From Saccharomonospora glauca K62 (GTDB taxonomy: Bacteria > Actinomycetota > Actinomycetes > Mycobacteriales > Pseudonocardiaceae), in the NCBI RefSeq assembly GCF_000243395.2, contig NZ_CM001484.1, positions 2,475,847 to 2,539,846 on the forward strand: a stretch of 64,000 nucleotides of DNA, in the 5' to 3' direction. Below the pieces are notes generated by a model. That model was not told the DNA's origin, made no database searches, and saw nothing but the letters and a program-made list of their open reading frames with translations. The translations under genes were made by a program, and so were the position numbers. Below, piece by piece: positions 1-11,075 of this stretch; positions within the stretch are counted from its first letter, which is position 1; each line of letters opens with the position of its first letter.

Positions 1-461
1 TCGTAGTGGGTCGCCATCGGCAGGGCCTCGCCGATGGCCCGCAGCACCGCATTGCCGACGTCGAGGGCTTGGGACACCGAGGTGGGGTCCGGCTCGGTCC
101 CGTCGTCGCGGACCACGGCCAGCAACGCCGGCCACAGCACCGTGCTCGGGTGCAGCGGCATCGAGGGACAGGCGTCGTCGAAGTCCAGGGCATGGCCCGC
201 GGTGCCGTTGAGCAGCGCGGCCTGTGCGGCACCTCGGCGGATGCCGGCCCCCCACACCACCGAGGTGCCCGTGGTGGGCTCGGAGTCGGCCCAGCGGCTC
301 ACGGCCCGGAACGCGGGAGTCTCCCGGCCGGCCAGTGCCACGCCGACCACGTCGACCAGACTACGAGTGGCGGCGGCCACCCGGTCCTCGGTTGGGTGGC
401 TCCGCCCGCAGGCGAAGCGCGCCACGGTCTCCGTGATTCCCGGACTGCGTGTGTCGGACAT
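1..461 (-). CDS. MmgE/PrpD family protein, N-terminal part (gene runs off the left edge)
   Basis: About 153 N-terminal residues are present; the rest lies beyond base 1. The translation starts MSDTRSPGITETVARFA and contains the family's HALDFDD stretch near residue 93, typical of the all-helical N-terminal domain of MmgE/PrpD enzymes (2-methylcitrate dehydratase, cis-aconitate decarboxylase, iminodisuccinate epimerase). The ATG at 461 lies 19 bases after the stop of the acyl-CoA dehydrogenase gene, so it is probably the third gene of the decarboxylase operon. Family members dehydrate or isomerise branched di- and tricarboxylates; the actual substrate cannot be told from this fragment. No convincing Shine-Dalgarno sequence is visible, which fits translational reinitiation. 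Confidence 0.85.
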   Translation of the reverse strand, partial: MSDTRSPGITETVARFACGRSHPTEDRVAAATRSLVDVVGVALAGRETPAFRAVSRWADSEPTTGTSVVWGAGIRRGAAQAALLNGTAGHALDFDDACPSMPLHPSTVLWPALLAVVRDDGTEPDPTSVSQALDVGNAVLRAIGEALPMATHY

Positions 462-480
462 CGGCGTCGTCCCGGACGAG

Positions 481-1662
481 TCAGTACGACTTCGGCATGC
501 CCAGGTCTCGGTGGGCGATCCCGGCCAGGATGATGTTGGTGCTGATCGGCGCGATGAGGGGACCTCGGGCGGCACGGAACTTCTGCTCCACGCCGTACTC
601 CGACGCCAACCCGTACCCGCCGAAGGTGTCCATCGCCGCGTTGGCGGCGTCCCACTGGGCCTGTGCGGCGAGCAGCTTCGCGATGTTGGCCTCGGTACCC
701 GACCGGCTCCCCGCCTGGAACTTCTCCGCCGCCTGCCACCGCAGCGCACTCGCCGCCCGCAGGTTGGCGAAGGCCTGCGCGATCGGGAACTGGATGCCCT
801 GGTTCTGGCCGATGGGACGCCCGAAGACGACTCGCTCCTTCGCGTACTCGACGGCCCGGTCGATGAACCACAGTCCCGAACCGACGTACTCGCTCGCCGC
901 GAGGATCCGCTCGGCGTTCATCCCCGACATGGTGACCTTGAACCCCTTGTGTTCCTCGCCGATGAGGTTCTCGACGGGCACCCGCATGTCGGTGAACGTG
1001 AGCTGGTTCGTGTGGTGACCACTCATCACCTTGATCGGCTTGATGTCGAGGGTCCCCTCGGCCAACGCCTCCCGCATGTCGACGAGCAGCACCGAGACGC
1101 CGTCGGTCTTCTTCTCGACCTCCTCGTACTTCTTGGTGCGGCAGACCAGCAGCAGCAGATCGGACTGCTTGGCCCGCGAGGTGAAGATCTTGCCACCGTT
1201 GACGATGTAGTGGTCGCCCTCCCGCCGGGCGAAGGTGCGGATACGCGTGGTGTCCGTGCCCGCGTCCGGTTCGGTGACGCCGAAGGACTGCAGACGCAAC
1301 GTGCCGTCGGCGATCTTCGGCAGCCACTTCTTCTTCTGCTCCTCACTGCCGTGTCGCAGGATGGCGCCCATCGTGTACATCTGGGCGTGGATCAGCGTTC
1401 CCGGAGCGCCCCAACGGTTGCAGGTCTCCAGAAACAGCGCGGCCTCCGGGATCGTGGCCCCTCCCCCGCCGTACTCGGTGGGGATGAGCATCGACAACCA
1501 TCCGCCTTCCTGCAACACGTCGACGAAGTCCTGGGGGTACTCCCCCGATTCGTCCACTTTGATCCAGTACTCGCGGTCGTAGTTGACGAGGATGTCCGAG
1601 ACCGCGTCGCGCAGCTCCTCCATCTCCTTCGGGAGGTCCTCGGCGAGCCAGTCCTGGGCCAT
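481..1662 (-). CDS. Acyl-CoA dehydrogenase family flavoprotein
   Basis: A 393-residue protein of normal length for the acyl-CoA dehydrogenase superfamily: helical N-terminal domain, middle beta domain around FGVTEPDAGTDTTRI (residues ~135-150) and a helical C-terminal domain with the FGGYG segment near residue 360. Family enzymes use FAD to introduce an alpha,beta double bond into acyl-CoA and hand electrons to ETF. I chose ATG 1662 (MAQDWLAEDL) over the upstream ATG at 1692 because AGAAAGG sits 8 bases before it. It follows the benzoylformate decarboxylase-like gene by 64 bases and precedes the MmgE/PrpD gene by 19, so the three are probably co-transcribed. The acyl substrate is not deducible. 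Confidence 0.9.
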   Translation of the reverse strand: MAQDWLAEDLPKEMEELRDAVSDILVNYDREYWIKVDESGEYPQDFVDVLQEGGWLSMLIPTEYGGGGATIPEAALFLETCNRWGAPGTLIHAQMYTMGAILRHGSEEQKKKWLPKIADGTLRLQSFGVTEPDAGTDTTRIRTFARREGDHYIVNGGKIFTSRAKQSDLLLLVCRTKKYEEVEKKTDGVSVLLVDMREALAEGTLDIKPIKVMSGHHTNQLTFTDMRVPVENLIGEEHKGFKVTMSGMNAERILAASEYVGSGLWFIDRAVEYAKERVVFGRPIGQNQGIQFPIAQAFANLRAASALRWQAAEKFQAGSRSGTEANIAKLLAAQAQWDAANAAMDTFGGYGLASEYGVEQKFRAARGPLIAPISTNIILAGIAHRDLGMPKSY

Positions 1663-1726
1663 GACGAAACCTTTCTCGTGCGGTGGGAACAAACGGGGTG
1701 AGACGAAAGCCGCGGGGAAGGGGTCC

Positions 1727-3331
1727 TCAGTCGGTGGTCACCGCGACGTCGAGCACCAGGGGTTCGCTCCGGGTGGCGAGTCCGGGAACGACCTCGTCGA
1801 GTGCCGCGACCAGCTCGTCGGTGGTCTCAATCCGGCGAGCCTCGCACCCGAACCCCGAGGCGAGTGTGGCGATGCTGACCTCCTCGAAGCCGGGCCACGG
1901 AGGTTTGACCCCGGCGTTGGCCGCGAGACGGTCCATCACGGCGTAGCCGCCGTTGGACAACACGAGGTAGAGGACCCCGGCACCGTACTTCCGGGCGCTC
2001 CACAGGGCCTGGATGTTGTACAGCGAGGCACCATCGCCGACCACCGCCACCACGGGACGGTTCGGGCGGGCCAGCTTCACTCCGGCCGCGGCGGGCAACG
2101 CGAACCCGAGTCCACCCATGGCGGCGGTGAGGAATCCCGACGGCGTGCGCACGGGCAGGGTCGCGAGCAGTTCCCGTCGTGTGGACGGGCTTTCCTCGAA
2201 GTAGGTCGACTCGGCGGGCAAGCGCTCCGCCAACGCGGTGAAGACGTCGCGGGGCGACGGGGTTCGTCCGTGCGGAGTCGTCGCGGGCTTCTCGTCGGCC
2301 GGGTGACGGGACGTTCCCTCCGGCCTCGGACGCGGGGCTCGTACGGTCACCCGGTCGGCGAGGCCGGCGACGGTCGAGCCGACCGGCGCCAGCACCACGA
2401 GCTCGGCGGCGCTCCGCGCCGCATCCTCCGCGTCGTCGGTGACGACGACCACCGACGTCCCCGGCTCGACGAAGGCGCCCGGTTCGTACAGGTACTGCCG
2501 GAAGGCCGAGCCTCCGAGGACCAGCACGAGATCGTGGCCGGAGAGCGCGGCGCGCAGCGCGGCCCGCCCCGGCGGGAGGTGGCCCGCGAACAGCGGGGAG
2601 GTCTGGTCGAACCCCATCCGGTAGGCGTAGGCCTCCTGCCAGACCGGGGCGTCCAGCGCGGTGGCCAGCCGGTGGGTCGACTCCCAGGTGTCCGGGTCGT
2701 CGGCCAGCGCCCCGAGCACCAGTGTCGGTCGTTTCGCGTCCTCGATCAGCGCGGCGACCTCGTTGAGTGCCTCGGGGTCGGCGGCGGTGGCGACGGTGAT
2801 TCGCTCGGCGGCGGGGGCCAGGTCGACCTCGCCCACGGGCTCGGCCCAGTCGTCCATCGGCACGATCACCACGGCGGGTCCCCGACGCAGGACGGCGGCG
2901 TGGAACGCGCGGGCGACCGCGGCGGGCACGTCCGCGGCTCGCGCGGGCTCCTCCACCCCGACCGGGTAGTCACCCGCCAACGCGGCGAGTCTGCCGGTGA
3001 GGAACGGTTCGCTGGCGAGATGCCGTCGGTCCTGCTGGCCGACGAGCGTCACCAGCGGTATCCGGTTGGCCCGAGCCGTGGAGAGGGCTCCGACGGCGTT
3101 GCCGTAGCCCGCGGCGGTGTGGAGGAGGGCGACCGACGGTCGTCCCGACGCCACGGCATACCCGCTGGCCAACCCGACCACGGAGCCCTCGTGCAGGGCC
3201 AGCACGAGCTCCAGGTCGTCGGGAAGTCCTGCGAGCAGGCCCACTTCGGTGGAGCCGGGATTGGCGAAGATCCGGTCGACTCCACGGGCACGCAGCACGT
3301 CGAGGACGGCATCTCGAACAGTGGTGGGCAA
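1727..3331 (-). CDS. mdlC: Thiamine-diphosphate enzyme, benzoylformate decarboxylase type
   Basis: A 534-residue ThDP-dependent 2-oxoacid decarboxylase with the pyrimidine-binding domain (catalytic Glu in LALHEGSVVG), central domain, and C-terminal cofactor domain with the GDGASLYN metal/diphosphate motif. NPGSTEVG and LLHTAAGYGN keep the serine and histidine corresponding to Ser26 and His70 of Pseudomonas benzoylformate decarboxylase, which favours that activity (aromatic 2-oxoacid to aldehyde plus CO2). The open frame extends far upstream without coding similarity; I place the start at TTG 3331, with AAAGAGGAG 10 bases before it. It diverges from the gentisate operon across a shared 275-base control region holding three CGGAA/TTCC repeats. 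Real substrate is an inference; other 2-oxoacids are possible. Confidence 0.85.
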   Translation of the reverse strand: MPTTVRDAVLDVLRARGVDRIFANPGSTEVGLLAGLPDDLELVLALHEGSVVGLASGYAVASGRPSVALLHTAAGYGNAVGALSTARANRIPLVTLVGQQDRRHLASEPFLTGRLAALAGDYPVGVEEPARAADVPAAVARAFHAAVLRRGPAVVIVPMDDWAEPVGEVDLAPAAERITVATAADPEALNEVAALIEDAKRPTLVLGALADDPDTWESTHRLATALDAPVWQEAYAYRMGFDQTSPLFAGHLPPGRAALRAALSGHDLVLVLGGSAFRQYLYEPGAFVEPGTSVVVVTDDAEDAARSAAELVVLAPVGSTVAGLADRVTVRAPRPRPEGTSRHPADEKPATTPHGRTPSPRDVFTALAERLPAESTYFEESPSTRRELLATLPVRTPSGFLTAAMGGLGFALPAAAGVKLARPNRPVVAVVGDGASLYNIQALWSARKYGAGVLYLVLSNGGYAVMDRLAANAGVKPPWPGFEEVSIATLASGFGCEARRIETTDELVAALDEVVPGLATRSEPLVLDVAVTTD

Positions 3332-3394
3332 CGGGACGACACTCCTCTTTCCCGAACACCCCGCGACGGGGGTCGTGGCGGCGGACGAGTGGAA

Positions 3395-3408
3395 GCGTTC
3401 CGGAACGC
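3395..3408. promoter_or_regulatory. Palindrome GCGTTCCGGAACGC, candidate operator
   Basis: Perfect 14-base palindrome between two divergent catabolic operons. It carries the TTCC and GGAA half-sites that recur at 3440-3455, 3491-3506 and 10857-10872, here in inverted order. Seen directly; regulator identity is unknown. Confidence 0.5.
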
Positions 3409-3439
3409 GCGGGACCTCGGAATCGGTTCTCGCACCCAC

Positions 3440-3455
3440 CGGAACGCCGATTCCG
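3440..3455. promoter_or_regulatory. CGGAA-N6-TTCCG inverted repeat, candidate operator
   Basis: Reads CGGAACGCCGATTCCG: a 5-base inverted repeat with a 6-base spacer. It has the same architecture as the 3491 and 10857 sites. It lies 109 bases upstream of the TTG start of the divergent decarboxylase gene and 152 bases before the hydrolase gene. Confidence 0.55.
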
Positions 3456-3490
3456 TCACGCCCGTTCTTCCCGCTCGTCATCGCACTCAG

Positions 3491-3506
3491 CGGAACTCCA
3501 CTTCCG
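3491..3506. promoter_or_regulatory. CGGAA-N6-TTCCG inverted repeat, candidate operator
   Basis: Reads CGGAACTCCACTTCCG and is preceded by CTCAG. The combined CTCAGCGGAACTC string is repeated at 10853, upstream of the CoA-transferase gene, so the two promoters probably bind the same protein. It lies about 100 bases before the gentisate-operon start. Confidence 0.6.
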
Positions 3507-3606
3507 TCGGGGCGGTCGGCGTTCCTAACGTCGGGCCACCGAATTCTGGGGAAAGGACCGTCGGCCGGAGCCCGCGTCCGTGCCGGTCGGCACCAAGGAG
3601 GCAAGT

Positions 3607-4491
3607 TTGAAGATCGCCCGTTTCGAAAACGGCCGCATCGGCCTTGTCGTCGACGACCACGTCGTGGACGTGACGGACGAGATCGGCGTCGAGCCGCAGC
3701 AGTGGCCGCCGGTCGGTCCACTCCGGATGATCGCGGACTTCGAGCGCCACGCCGAGGCGCTGAAGAAGGCGGCCGAGGTCGGCGACCGGGTACCGCTGAG
3801 TTCGGTCCGCCTGCTCACCCCGGTGCCGTGGCCGAGCAAGATCGTCGCGTTTCCGGTCAACTACCACGACCACGGCCGGGAGATGCGGGCCGACTACCGC
3901 GCCGACCACCAGGGCTTCTTCCTCAAACCGCCGTCCTCGCTGTCCGGCCCCGCCGAGCCCGTGGTACTGCCCGCCCTGTCCGGCCGGGAGGTCCACCACG
4001 AGGCGGAACTCGCCATCGTGATCGGCCGTGGTGGCCGCGGCATCACGCGGGAGAACTGGCGCGAGCACGTGTTCGGGTACGCGTGCCTGCTCGACATGGT
4101 CGTGCGGGGCCGGGAGGAGCGGGTCTTCCGCAAGGCCTACGACACCTTCTGCCCGGTCGGTCCGTGGCTCACCACCGCGGACGAGGTCGGCGACCCGGCC
4201 GCGCTGGAGATGAAGCTGTGGGTCAACGACGAACTGCGGCAGCACGCGAACACCGCCGACCTCGTCCTCGACATCCCCGGCATGATCGAGATGGCCTCGG
4301 CGGTCATGACGCTTCATCCGGGCGACATCATCGCCACCGGCACACCGGCCGGGGTCGGTCCCGTCACCGACGGCGACGTGATCCGCATCCACATCGACCG
4401 GGTCGGTGAGATGTCCGTTCCGGTTCGCCGGGGCGAGCTGGGCGCCACTCCCGTCTTCGACAAGCCCTACACCCCGGACATCGCCAAGTAG
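3607..4491 (+). CDS. Fumarylacetoacetate hydrolase family protein, probable fumaryl- or maleylpyruvate hydrolase
   Basis: A 294-residue FAH-family C-C hydrolase. The metal-binding acidic stretch is visible as HHEAELAIVIG, and IIATGTPAGVG near the C-terminus is typical of the family. With gentisate 1,2-dioxygenase and a 3-hydroxybenzoate 6-hydroxylase-like enzyme directly downstream, the likely reaction is hydrolysis of fumarylpyruvate (or maleylpyruvate) to pyruvate plus fumarate or maleate. I chose TTG 3607 because CAAGGAGG ends 5 bases before it; GTG 3580 in the same frame has no such site. It is the first gene of a three-gene operon with 20-base spacers. Confidence 0.88.
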   Translation: MKIARFENGRIGLVVDDHVVDVTDEIGVEPQQWPPVGPLRMIADFERHAEALKKAAEVGDRVPLSSVRLLTPVPWPSKIVAFPVNYHDHGREMRADYRADHQGFFLKPPSSLSGPAEPVVLPALSGREVHHEAELAIVIGRGGRGITRENWREHVFGYACLLDMVVRGREERVFRKAYDTFCPVGPWLTTADEVGDPAALEMKLWVNDELRQHANTADLVLDIPGMIEMASAVMTLHPGDIIATGTPAGVGPVTDGDVIRIHIDRVGEMSVPVRRGELGATPVFDKPYTPDIAK

Positions 4492-4511
4492 CCGAAGGAG
4501 AACCAGCACCG

Positions 4512-5489
4512 ATGACCACGACCCCCGCGACGGGACTGCCCGATCCCGCGTCCGTGACCTCGCTCGACGAGCTGTACGCCCTGTTCGACGAGCTCAGCAT
4601 GGAAGGCGGTTGGCACCGCCGCAGCCCCGCGCTGTGGCCCGAGCCGCGCAAGAACCTGCTACCGGCGAGGTGGAGTTACGCCGACATCAAGTCCGTGTTG
4701 GACGCCGCGGGCCGACTCGTCGACCACAGCATGGCCGACCGGCGTAACGTGACCCTGACGAATCCCGCCGAGGGAAACATCTACCCGACCGTGCGGACCC
4801 TCGTCGCCGCGTACCAACTGATTCGTCCGGGCGAGACCGCCGACGCCCACCGGCACACCCCCAGCGCCCTGCGGATCATCCTCGAAGGCCGGGGGACGTC
4901 CACCGTCGTGAACGGGGTGCGACTCGAAATGCGGCCCGGCGACGTCCTGCTCACCCCCAGCTACGCCTGGCACTCGCATTCGGCCGCCGGCCCCGACGAC
5001 TGCTACTGGGTGGACATCCTGGACGTCCCGCTGATCCACCTGCTGGAGCCCATGTTCTTCGAACGTCACCCGGACGAGCTGGAGTCCGATGTGGTCGACG
5101 CCGAGGAATCCCCTCTCGCCTTCCGGTGGGAGGACTCGCTCGAACGCCTGGCCGCGCAACGGACCGCTCCCGAACACGGTATGGCCGAACGCGAGATCCA
5201 ACTCGGTGACCCGGCACTGCGCACCATCGCGCTGCACGTGCAGCAGATGTCGGCGGGGTTCCGGTCGGCGACCTCCCGCACGACGGCCAACTCGATCTTC
5301 ACCGTGTTGCGGGGCAGCGGGGAGACCGAGATCGACGGCGAGGTCTTCTCCTGGGAGAAGGGCGACATCATCGCCGTGCCCGCGTGGCGGCCGTACCGGC
5401 ACCGAGTCAGCGCCGACGCCTACCTCGTCCGCGCGAGCGACGAACCGGTGATGCGGGCCTTCGACCTGCTGCGCACCACCACCGCCTGA
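4512..5489 (+). CDS. Gentisate 1,2-dioxygenase (bicupin)
   Basis: A 325-residue bicupin. The first cupin carries the iron-binding H113-x-H115 in ADAHRHTPSAL, followed by the ILEGRG strand characteristic of gentisate dioxygenases, with H154/H156 in YAWHSH as the likely third ligand. The second cupin spans roughly residues 215-320 and lacks an obvious metal triad, as in the family. The enzyme opens the ring of gentisate to maleylpyruvate with Fe(II) and O2. AAGGAG lies 12 bases before the ATG. It is slightly shorter than the 340-370 residues common among gentisate dioxygenases. Salicylate or hydroxynaphthoate ring-cleavage paralogues are the main alternative, but the flanking genes favour gentisate. 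Confidence 0.88.
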   Translation: MTTTPATGLPDPASVTSLDELYALFDELSMEGGWHRRSPALWPEPRKNLLPARWSYADIKSVLDAAGRLVDHSMADRRNVTLTNPAEGNIYPTVRTLVAAYQLIRPGETADAHRHTPSALRIILEGRGTSTVVNGVRLEMRPGDVLLTPSYAWHSHSAAGPDDCYWVDILDVPLIHLLEPMFFERHPDELESDVVDAEESPLAFRWEDSLERLAAQRTAPEHGMAEREIQLGDPALRTIALHVQQMSAGFRSATSRTTANSIFTVLRGSGETEIDGEVFSWEKGDIIAVPAWRPYRHRVSADAYLVRASDEPVMRAFDLLRTTTA

Positions 5490-5509
5490 CCTTCCGAGGA
5501 GTGGACGAC

Positions 5510-6700
5510 ATGCACGTGCTGATAGCGGGCGGCGGGATCGGGGGCATGACCACCGCACTCGCGTTGCTGCGCCGAGGGTTCCGGGTCGACCTCTACGAAC
5601 AGGCACCGGAACTGACCGAGACGGGCGCCGGGATCCAGATCAGCCCGAACGGCAACCGGGTCCTCGACGCGCTCGGCCTGTTCGAGGAACTCCAGGCACT
5701 GTCGTGCGACCCCGAACGCAAGGAGCTCCGGCTGTGGGACACCGGGCGCCGTTGGCCGATGTTCACCCTCGGCGAGAAGGCGGTCGAGCGCTACGGCTAC
5801 CCGTACCTGACGGTCTACCGCCCCGACCTGCTCGGGGCGTTGGAGAGGGCCGTGCGCGCCGCGTCGCCGGACAGCGTTCACCTGGGTTCCCGCGCGGCCG
5901 GGTTCGACCAGGACGACGACGGCGTCACCCTGCTCCTGGAAAGCGGGGAGCGGGTTCGCGGTGACGTGCTGCTCGGCGCGGACGGCTGGCGTTCGGTGGT
6001 CCGCAACCAGTTGTGGGGCGAGGAGACCACACCGGAGTTCTGCGGCATGGTGGCCTGGCGCGGTCTGGTGCCGATGGAGGTCCTGCCCGACCACCTGGCC
6101 ACCAACGTCGGGACCACGTGGATCGGTCCGGGTGGGCACGCGGTGAGCTATCCGTTGCACAACGGCGAGATCATGAACTTCGTCGCGACGATCGAGGGCA
6201 AGGAGTGGACCTCCGACCGGGGCTTCGAACCCGGAACGGCGGAGGAGTGCCTGGCCGACTTCGCCGGCTGGCACGAGGAAGTGCACACCCTCATCACCCT
6301 CGCGCCGAAGCTGTCCAAATGGGCGCTCCGCCAGCGGGACCCGATCCCCCGGTGGTCGTCCGGCAGGGTCAGTCTCGTCGGCGACGCGGCCCACGCGACG
6401 TTGCCGTTCCTCGCGCAGGGCGCGGTCCACGCGATGGAGGACGGTCTGGTGCTGGCCCGCGCGCTGGAACAGTACGGAACGGACCCCGCGCACGCGCTCC
6501 AGCGCTACGAGCGAGCGCGGATCGACCGGACCAGCCGCATGGTCCGCGGCGCGCGGTCGAACACCGAACGTTTCCACAGCCGGGAACTCGCCGACGAGAA
6601 GTCCGCGGAGAAGTACCTGGCGCGGGAATGGAGCAACGAACCGATCGCCGACCGCTACGAGTGGCTGTACTCCTACGACGCGACCACCGTCGCGATCTAG
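5510..6700 (+). CDS. FAD-dependent monooxygenase, probable 3-hydroxybenzoate 6-hydroxylase
   Basis: A 396-residue class A flavoprotein hydroxylase. The Rossmann GGGIGG is at residues 8-13 (MHVLIAGGGIGGMTTAL), and the second FAD motif GDAAHA lies near residue 290. GAGGAG precedes the ATG by 8 bases, and the dioxygenase stop is 20 bases upstream. Enzymes of this type hydroxylate 3-hydroxybenzoate para to the hydroxyl group using NADH and O2, giving gentisate, which the two upstream gene products would then degrade. Salicylate hydroxylase is a close relative and cannot be excluded. A strong hairpin follows the stop codon. Confidence 0.85.
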   Translation: MHVLIAGGGIGGMTTALALLRRGFRVDLYEQAPELTETGAGIQISPNGNRVLDALGLFEELQALSCDPERKELRLWDTGRRWPMFTLGEKAVERYGYPYLTVYRPDLLGALERAVRAASPDSVHLGSRAAGFDQDDDGVTLLLESGERVRGDVLLGADGWRSVVRNQLWGEETTPEFCGMVAWRGLVPMEVLPDHLATNVGTTWIGPGGHAVSYPLHNGEIMNFVATIEGKEWTSDRGFEPGTAEECLADFAGWHEEVHTLITLAPKLSKWALRQRDPIPRWSSGRVSLVGDAAHATLPFLAQGAVHAMEDGLVLARALEQYGTDPAHALQRYERARIDRTSRMVRGARSNTERFHSRELADEKSAEKYLAREWSNEPIADRYEWLYSYDATTVAI

Positions 6701-6714
6701 CACGGCACGCGAAA

Positions 6715-6752
6715 CGACGGCCCGCTTCCTTTCGGCAAGGAGGCGGGCCGTC
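6715..6752. terminator. Bidirectional intrinsic terminator
   Basis: Inverted repeat CGACGGCCCGC ... GCGGGCCGTCG, with an inner TCCT/AGGA extension around TTCGGCA, followed by GTCTTTCGT. It lies between the convergent monooxygenase and aconitase-like genes. Confidence 0.8.
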
Positions 6753-6767
6753 GGTCTTTCGTGGTGG

Positions 6768-9388
<2,621 letters not shown>

Positions 9389-9392
<4 letters not shown>

Positions 9393-10618
9393 ACCGCCCC
9401 CTGTTCCCGCAGCGACGCGATCTCGGCCTCGGTGAACCCGAGTTCGGCGAGGACGGCGTCGGTGTGCTCGCCGAGCCGGGGTGCTCGCGACCGTGGCGTG
9501 ACGGACCGTCCGTCCACTCTGGTGGGTGCGCCCAGAACCTCGATCGTCTGCCCGTCGTCGGTGGGCAGTTCCACCTCGCTGACCAGCCCTCGGTGTCGGA
9601 TCTGCTCGGACCGCAGCGCGGCCGGCACGGACACGACCGGCGCGGCGGGGACTCCGCTGGCCAGCAGGATCTCGTCCCATTCCCGCGCCGGCTTCTCCTT
9701 CAACGTCCGTTCCAGCTCGGCGCGGAGCACGTCGCGGTTGCGTTTCCGGTCCTCCCTCGTGCGAAACCGCGGGTCGGTGAGCAACTCCTCACGTCCCAAG
9801 GCGACACAGAGGGCCTCGTACTGTTCCTGCTTGTTCGCCGCGATGTTGAGTTCCCCGTCGCCGGTCTCGAACGTGCCCGAGGGGGCCGAGGTGACGTTCT
9901 CGTTGCCCATGGGTGTCGGCTCGCGGCCCGCGACGAGGTGATCGGACACCACCCAGCCCATCGACGTGATCGCGGCGTCGAGCATGGAGGTGTCCAGGTA
10001 GGCACCCCTGCCGGTGGCGCGCTGCCGCACCAGTGCCGAAGCGATCGCGAAAGCGGCCGCCAGCCCACCGAAGCTGTCGCACACCGGAAAGCCCACGCGC
10101 AGCGGGGCGGTCCGCGGGGTCCCGGTCACCGACATCATCCCGGACAGCCCTTGGATGACCTGGTCGTAGGCGGGCCGGTCGCTCATCGGCCCGGTGGCCC
10201 CGAAGCCCGAGACCGCGCAGTAGACCAGACGTGGATTGATCTCGCGCAGTCGCGGCCACCCGAAGCCCAGCCGGTCGAGCACGCCGGGACGGAAGTTCTC
10301 GATCAACACGTCGGCGTCGGCCACGAGCCGTTCGAAGACCTCGCGTCCGCCCGGTGACTTGAGGTTGACCGTGACCGACCGTTTGCCCGAGTTCTGCGCC
10401 AGGAAGGAGACACCGAGTTTTCTCTCGCTCAGCTCCCGGCTGGCGCCGAGCTGGCGAGCGAGGTCACCACTGCCCGGAGTCTCCACCTTGACGACGTCCG
10501 CCCCCATGAGGGCCAACTGGTAGCCGGCGAACGGTCCGGCCAGCACGTTGGTGACGTCCAGTACCCGAACCCCCGCGAGCAGGCCGGGATCACCGGTCGC
10601 GGTCGACATGTCGTTCAC
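9389..10618 (-). CDS. Family III (CaiB/BaiF) CoA-transferase
   Basis: A 409-residue CaiB/BaiF-type CoA-transferase. It has the N-terminal MGADVVKVE signature and the catalytic aspartate context AYDQVIQGLSG typical of formyl-CoA and related transferases. These enzymes move CoA between carboxylates through a covalent aspartyl anhydride. I prefer the GTG at 10618 (GGAGG 9 bases upstream) over the ATG at 10609. It is followed by the aconitase-like gene with an ATGA overlap, suggesting a two-step activation/hydration of a dicarboxylate. A perfect GGAACTCGAGTTCC palindrome lies about 240 bases upstream and matches sites in the gentisate control region. Confidence 0.88.
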
Positions 10619-10856
10619 GGAACAAGGCCTCCACACTGCCCATCCGAGCCCACTGGCGCGTGGCGGACACGCGCCACTTCCAAACGGAGCGGGCAGGCCC
10701 GGCTCACCACGCCCACCTGCCTCCGCTGTGGACGGGCAGCGACATCGGAGGACCCCGTCGTCACTCGTGATCGTCGCTCGTGATCGCGCGGCCTGCCTCC
10801 CACCGAGCACAGGCTCGCGCATCGAGCTCGGTGAGGGCAGCGCTTCTCGCGCTCAG

Positions 10857-10872
10857 CGGAACTCGAGTTCCC
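10857..10872. promoter_or_regulatory. CGGAA-N6-TTCC inverted repeat with perfect 14-base palindrome
   Basis: Contains GGAACTCGAGTTCC (10858-10871), preceded by GCTCAG. The string CTCAGCGGAACTC also occurs at the 3491 site. It is the only notable element I see in the 265-base gap upstream of the CoA-transferase gene. Confidence 0.55.
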
Positions 10873-10883
10873 GGCGGTGGAGG

Positions 10884-11075
10884 TCAGTCGTCCCGGTCGT
10901 TCCCCGCCGTCTCGTCGGTGGCGGGCAGGAAGCAGACGTCGCCCACGCACATCGCGGCGTCCGAAGCGCCGAGGGAGAGGAACGGACCGGCGTCCCGAGG
11001 GGGATCGGGTTGTTCGCCGGGGTCGTCGAGAGGCCGAAACGCCGTGGCGTCCGACGTCGTTCGGGAGTCCGTCAC
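10884..11075 (-). CDS. 63-residue protein with a C-x4-C pair, coupled to the DsbA-like gene
   Basis: Short acidic protein starting MTDSRTTSDATAFRPL, with an Asp/Pro-rich middle and one cysteine pair in MCVGDVCFLP near the C-terminus. The GTG start overlaps the stop of the DsbA-like gene as GTGA, and GAGAGGAGG sits 5 bases before it, so translation is well supported. I do not recognise a family. The close coupling to a thioredoxin-fold oxidoreductase suggests that the cysteine pair is its redox partner or substrate, or a metal site. That role is an inference. Confidence 0.65.
   Translation of the reverse strand: MTDSRTTSDATAFRPLDDPGEQPDPPRDAGPFLSLGASDAAMCVGDVCFLPATDETAGNDRDD

Noticed and set aside
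3580-3606. GTG 3580 as start of the FAH-family gene
   Set aside because: It has no ribosome site, and the good AAGGAGG lies inside the added region just before TTG 3607.
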